From positions 1-5,368 of the forward strand of contig WRDG01000167.1 of NCBI GenBank assembly GCA_009783525.1: a DNA stretch of 5,368 nt, given 5' to 3'. The notes under the pieces are model-generated. The model had not been told where the DNA came from and did not search any database. It saw only the letters and a list, made by a program, of their open reading frames with translations. The stretch is from Defluviitaleaceae bacterium (GTDB taxonomy: Bacteria > Bacillota > Clostridia > Lachnospirales > WQUN01). Position numbers and translations under genes: made by a program. Below, piece after piece: positions 5,047 to 5,368 of the stretch (the first letter of the stretch is position 1; each line of letters starts with the position of its first letter).

Positions 5047-5368
5047 ATGGACGACGAAGATCTTATAAAATTATTGGCAGAAACCGAAACAGTAGAAGAT
5101 TCTGACGACAATGAAAGCGGCGAAAACGGCGGCGATTTAGAAAGCAGAAACATCGACGACGAAATTGCGCGTTTGCTCGAAATGGAAGAAGAGTCTGACA
5201 AAAAATATCAACATATAGCAGATGAAACAGATAAAAACACAGCCGCGGAGCCGGACGAAACTAACGACAACAGCGAAGCCGGCGATACTGCTGCGCTTGC
5301 CTCAGCAGAAAATAAAAAAACAGAAGCAAAAAACGGAACAAAGAAAAAGAGTGCGGCACTCGAAAAAC
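5047..5368 (+). CDS. Highly acidic protein, N-terminal 107 residues (partial, runs off window)
   Basis: The frame is open from ATG 5047 to the window end with no stop, giving 107 residues. The start has a GGGGG site at 5034-5038 with an 8-base spacer. About 31 of the first 80 residues are Asp or Glu, and the composition is low-complexity and probably disordered. The last visible stretch (about 89-107) turns lysine-rich (KKTEAKNGTKKKS), as often seen just before a membrane helix or basic domain, though none is visible yet. Two similar segments suggest an internal duplication: residues 2-14 (DDEDLIKLLAETE) and 37-47 (DDEIARLLEME), each an acidic cap plus a short amphipathic helix. No family is recognised and no function is assigned. 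It starts 23 bases after a strong terminator with no obvious promoter between, so its expression may depend on read-through from the helicase operon. Confidence 0.78.
   Translation, partial: MDDEDLIKLLAETETVEDSDDNESGENGGDLESRNIDDEIARLLEMEEESDKKYQHIADETDKNTAAEPDETNDNSEAGDTAALASAENKKTEAKNGTKKKSAALEK

Noticed and set aside
5155..5184. Resemblance of DDEIARLL to the DEIDALL motif at the N-terminus of FliM/FliN flagellar switch proteins
   Set aside because: The similarity is short, falls in a low-complexity acidic region, and there is no other flagellar gene in the window.
1..5368. Mobile element, phage, CRISPR, toxin-antitoxin or other defence system
   Set aside because: No transposase, integrase, spacer-repeat array, terminal repeats or partner genes are visible. 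A lone UvrD-like helicase is not evidence for a defence system, and the 35-aa membrane peptide lacks an antisense RNA or antitoxin partner that would make it a toxin candidate.

Overview
The window looks like ordinary chromosomal DNA from a bacterium, most likely an uncultured Firmicutes member of the Clostridia. Three things point that way. GGAGG-type ribosome binding sites precede most genes. A/T-ending codons and long poly-A/poly-T runs are common inside genes. The UvrD-like helicase is the short, tail-less kind that I associate from memory with Clostridia. No tRNA, rRNA, insertion sequence, phage gene or CRISPR array is visible, and the taxonomic call is an inference.

Layout, left to right: (1) Positions 1-978, plus strand: the C-terminal part of an isocitrate/isopropylmalate dehydrogenase (its start lies outside the window), then 12 bases later a small cysteine-rich DUF2284 protein, probably in one operon. 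(2) Positions 979-1041: a short gap between convergent genes, with no convincing terminator. (3) Positions 1042-2874, minus strand: a two-gene unit of a membrane-anchored protein with TPR-like helices (216 aa) and a GT4 glycosyltransferase (392 aa), separated by 3 bases. (4) Positions 2875-3021: a 147-base AT-rich divergent control region. It carries three head-to-tail 19-bp repeats, each with an internal dyad and a TATAAT-like hexamer. (5) Positions 3022-5006, plus strand: a complete UvrD/PcrA-type helicase (up to 625 aa). Its stop codon overlaps the start of a 35-codon single-helix membrane peptide that is easily missed. (6) Positions 4998-5023: a strong intrinsic terminator whose 5' arm is the end of that peptide gene. 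(7) Positions 5047-5368: the N-terminal 107 residues of a very acidic protein that runs off the window.

Functionally, the left part suggests branched-chain amino acid or 2-oxoacid metabolism beside a putative metal-binding protein. The middle part suggests membrane glycolipid or cell-envelope glycosylation. The right part is a DNA helicase followed by two uncharacterised proteins. I see no clear new multi-gene system. The two most unusual items are the triple 19-bp operator-like array between the divergent genes, and the arrangement of small membrane-peptide gene, terminator overlapping its stop codon, and acidic protein gene, which has the geometry of a translation-coupled attenuator.
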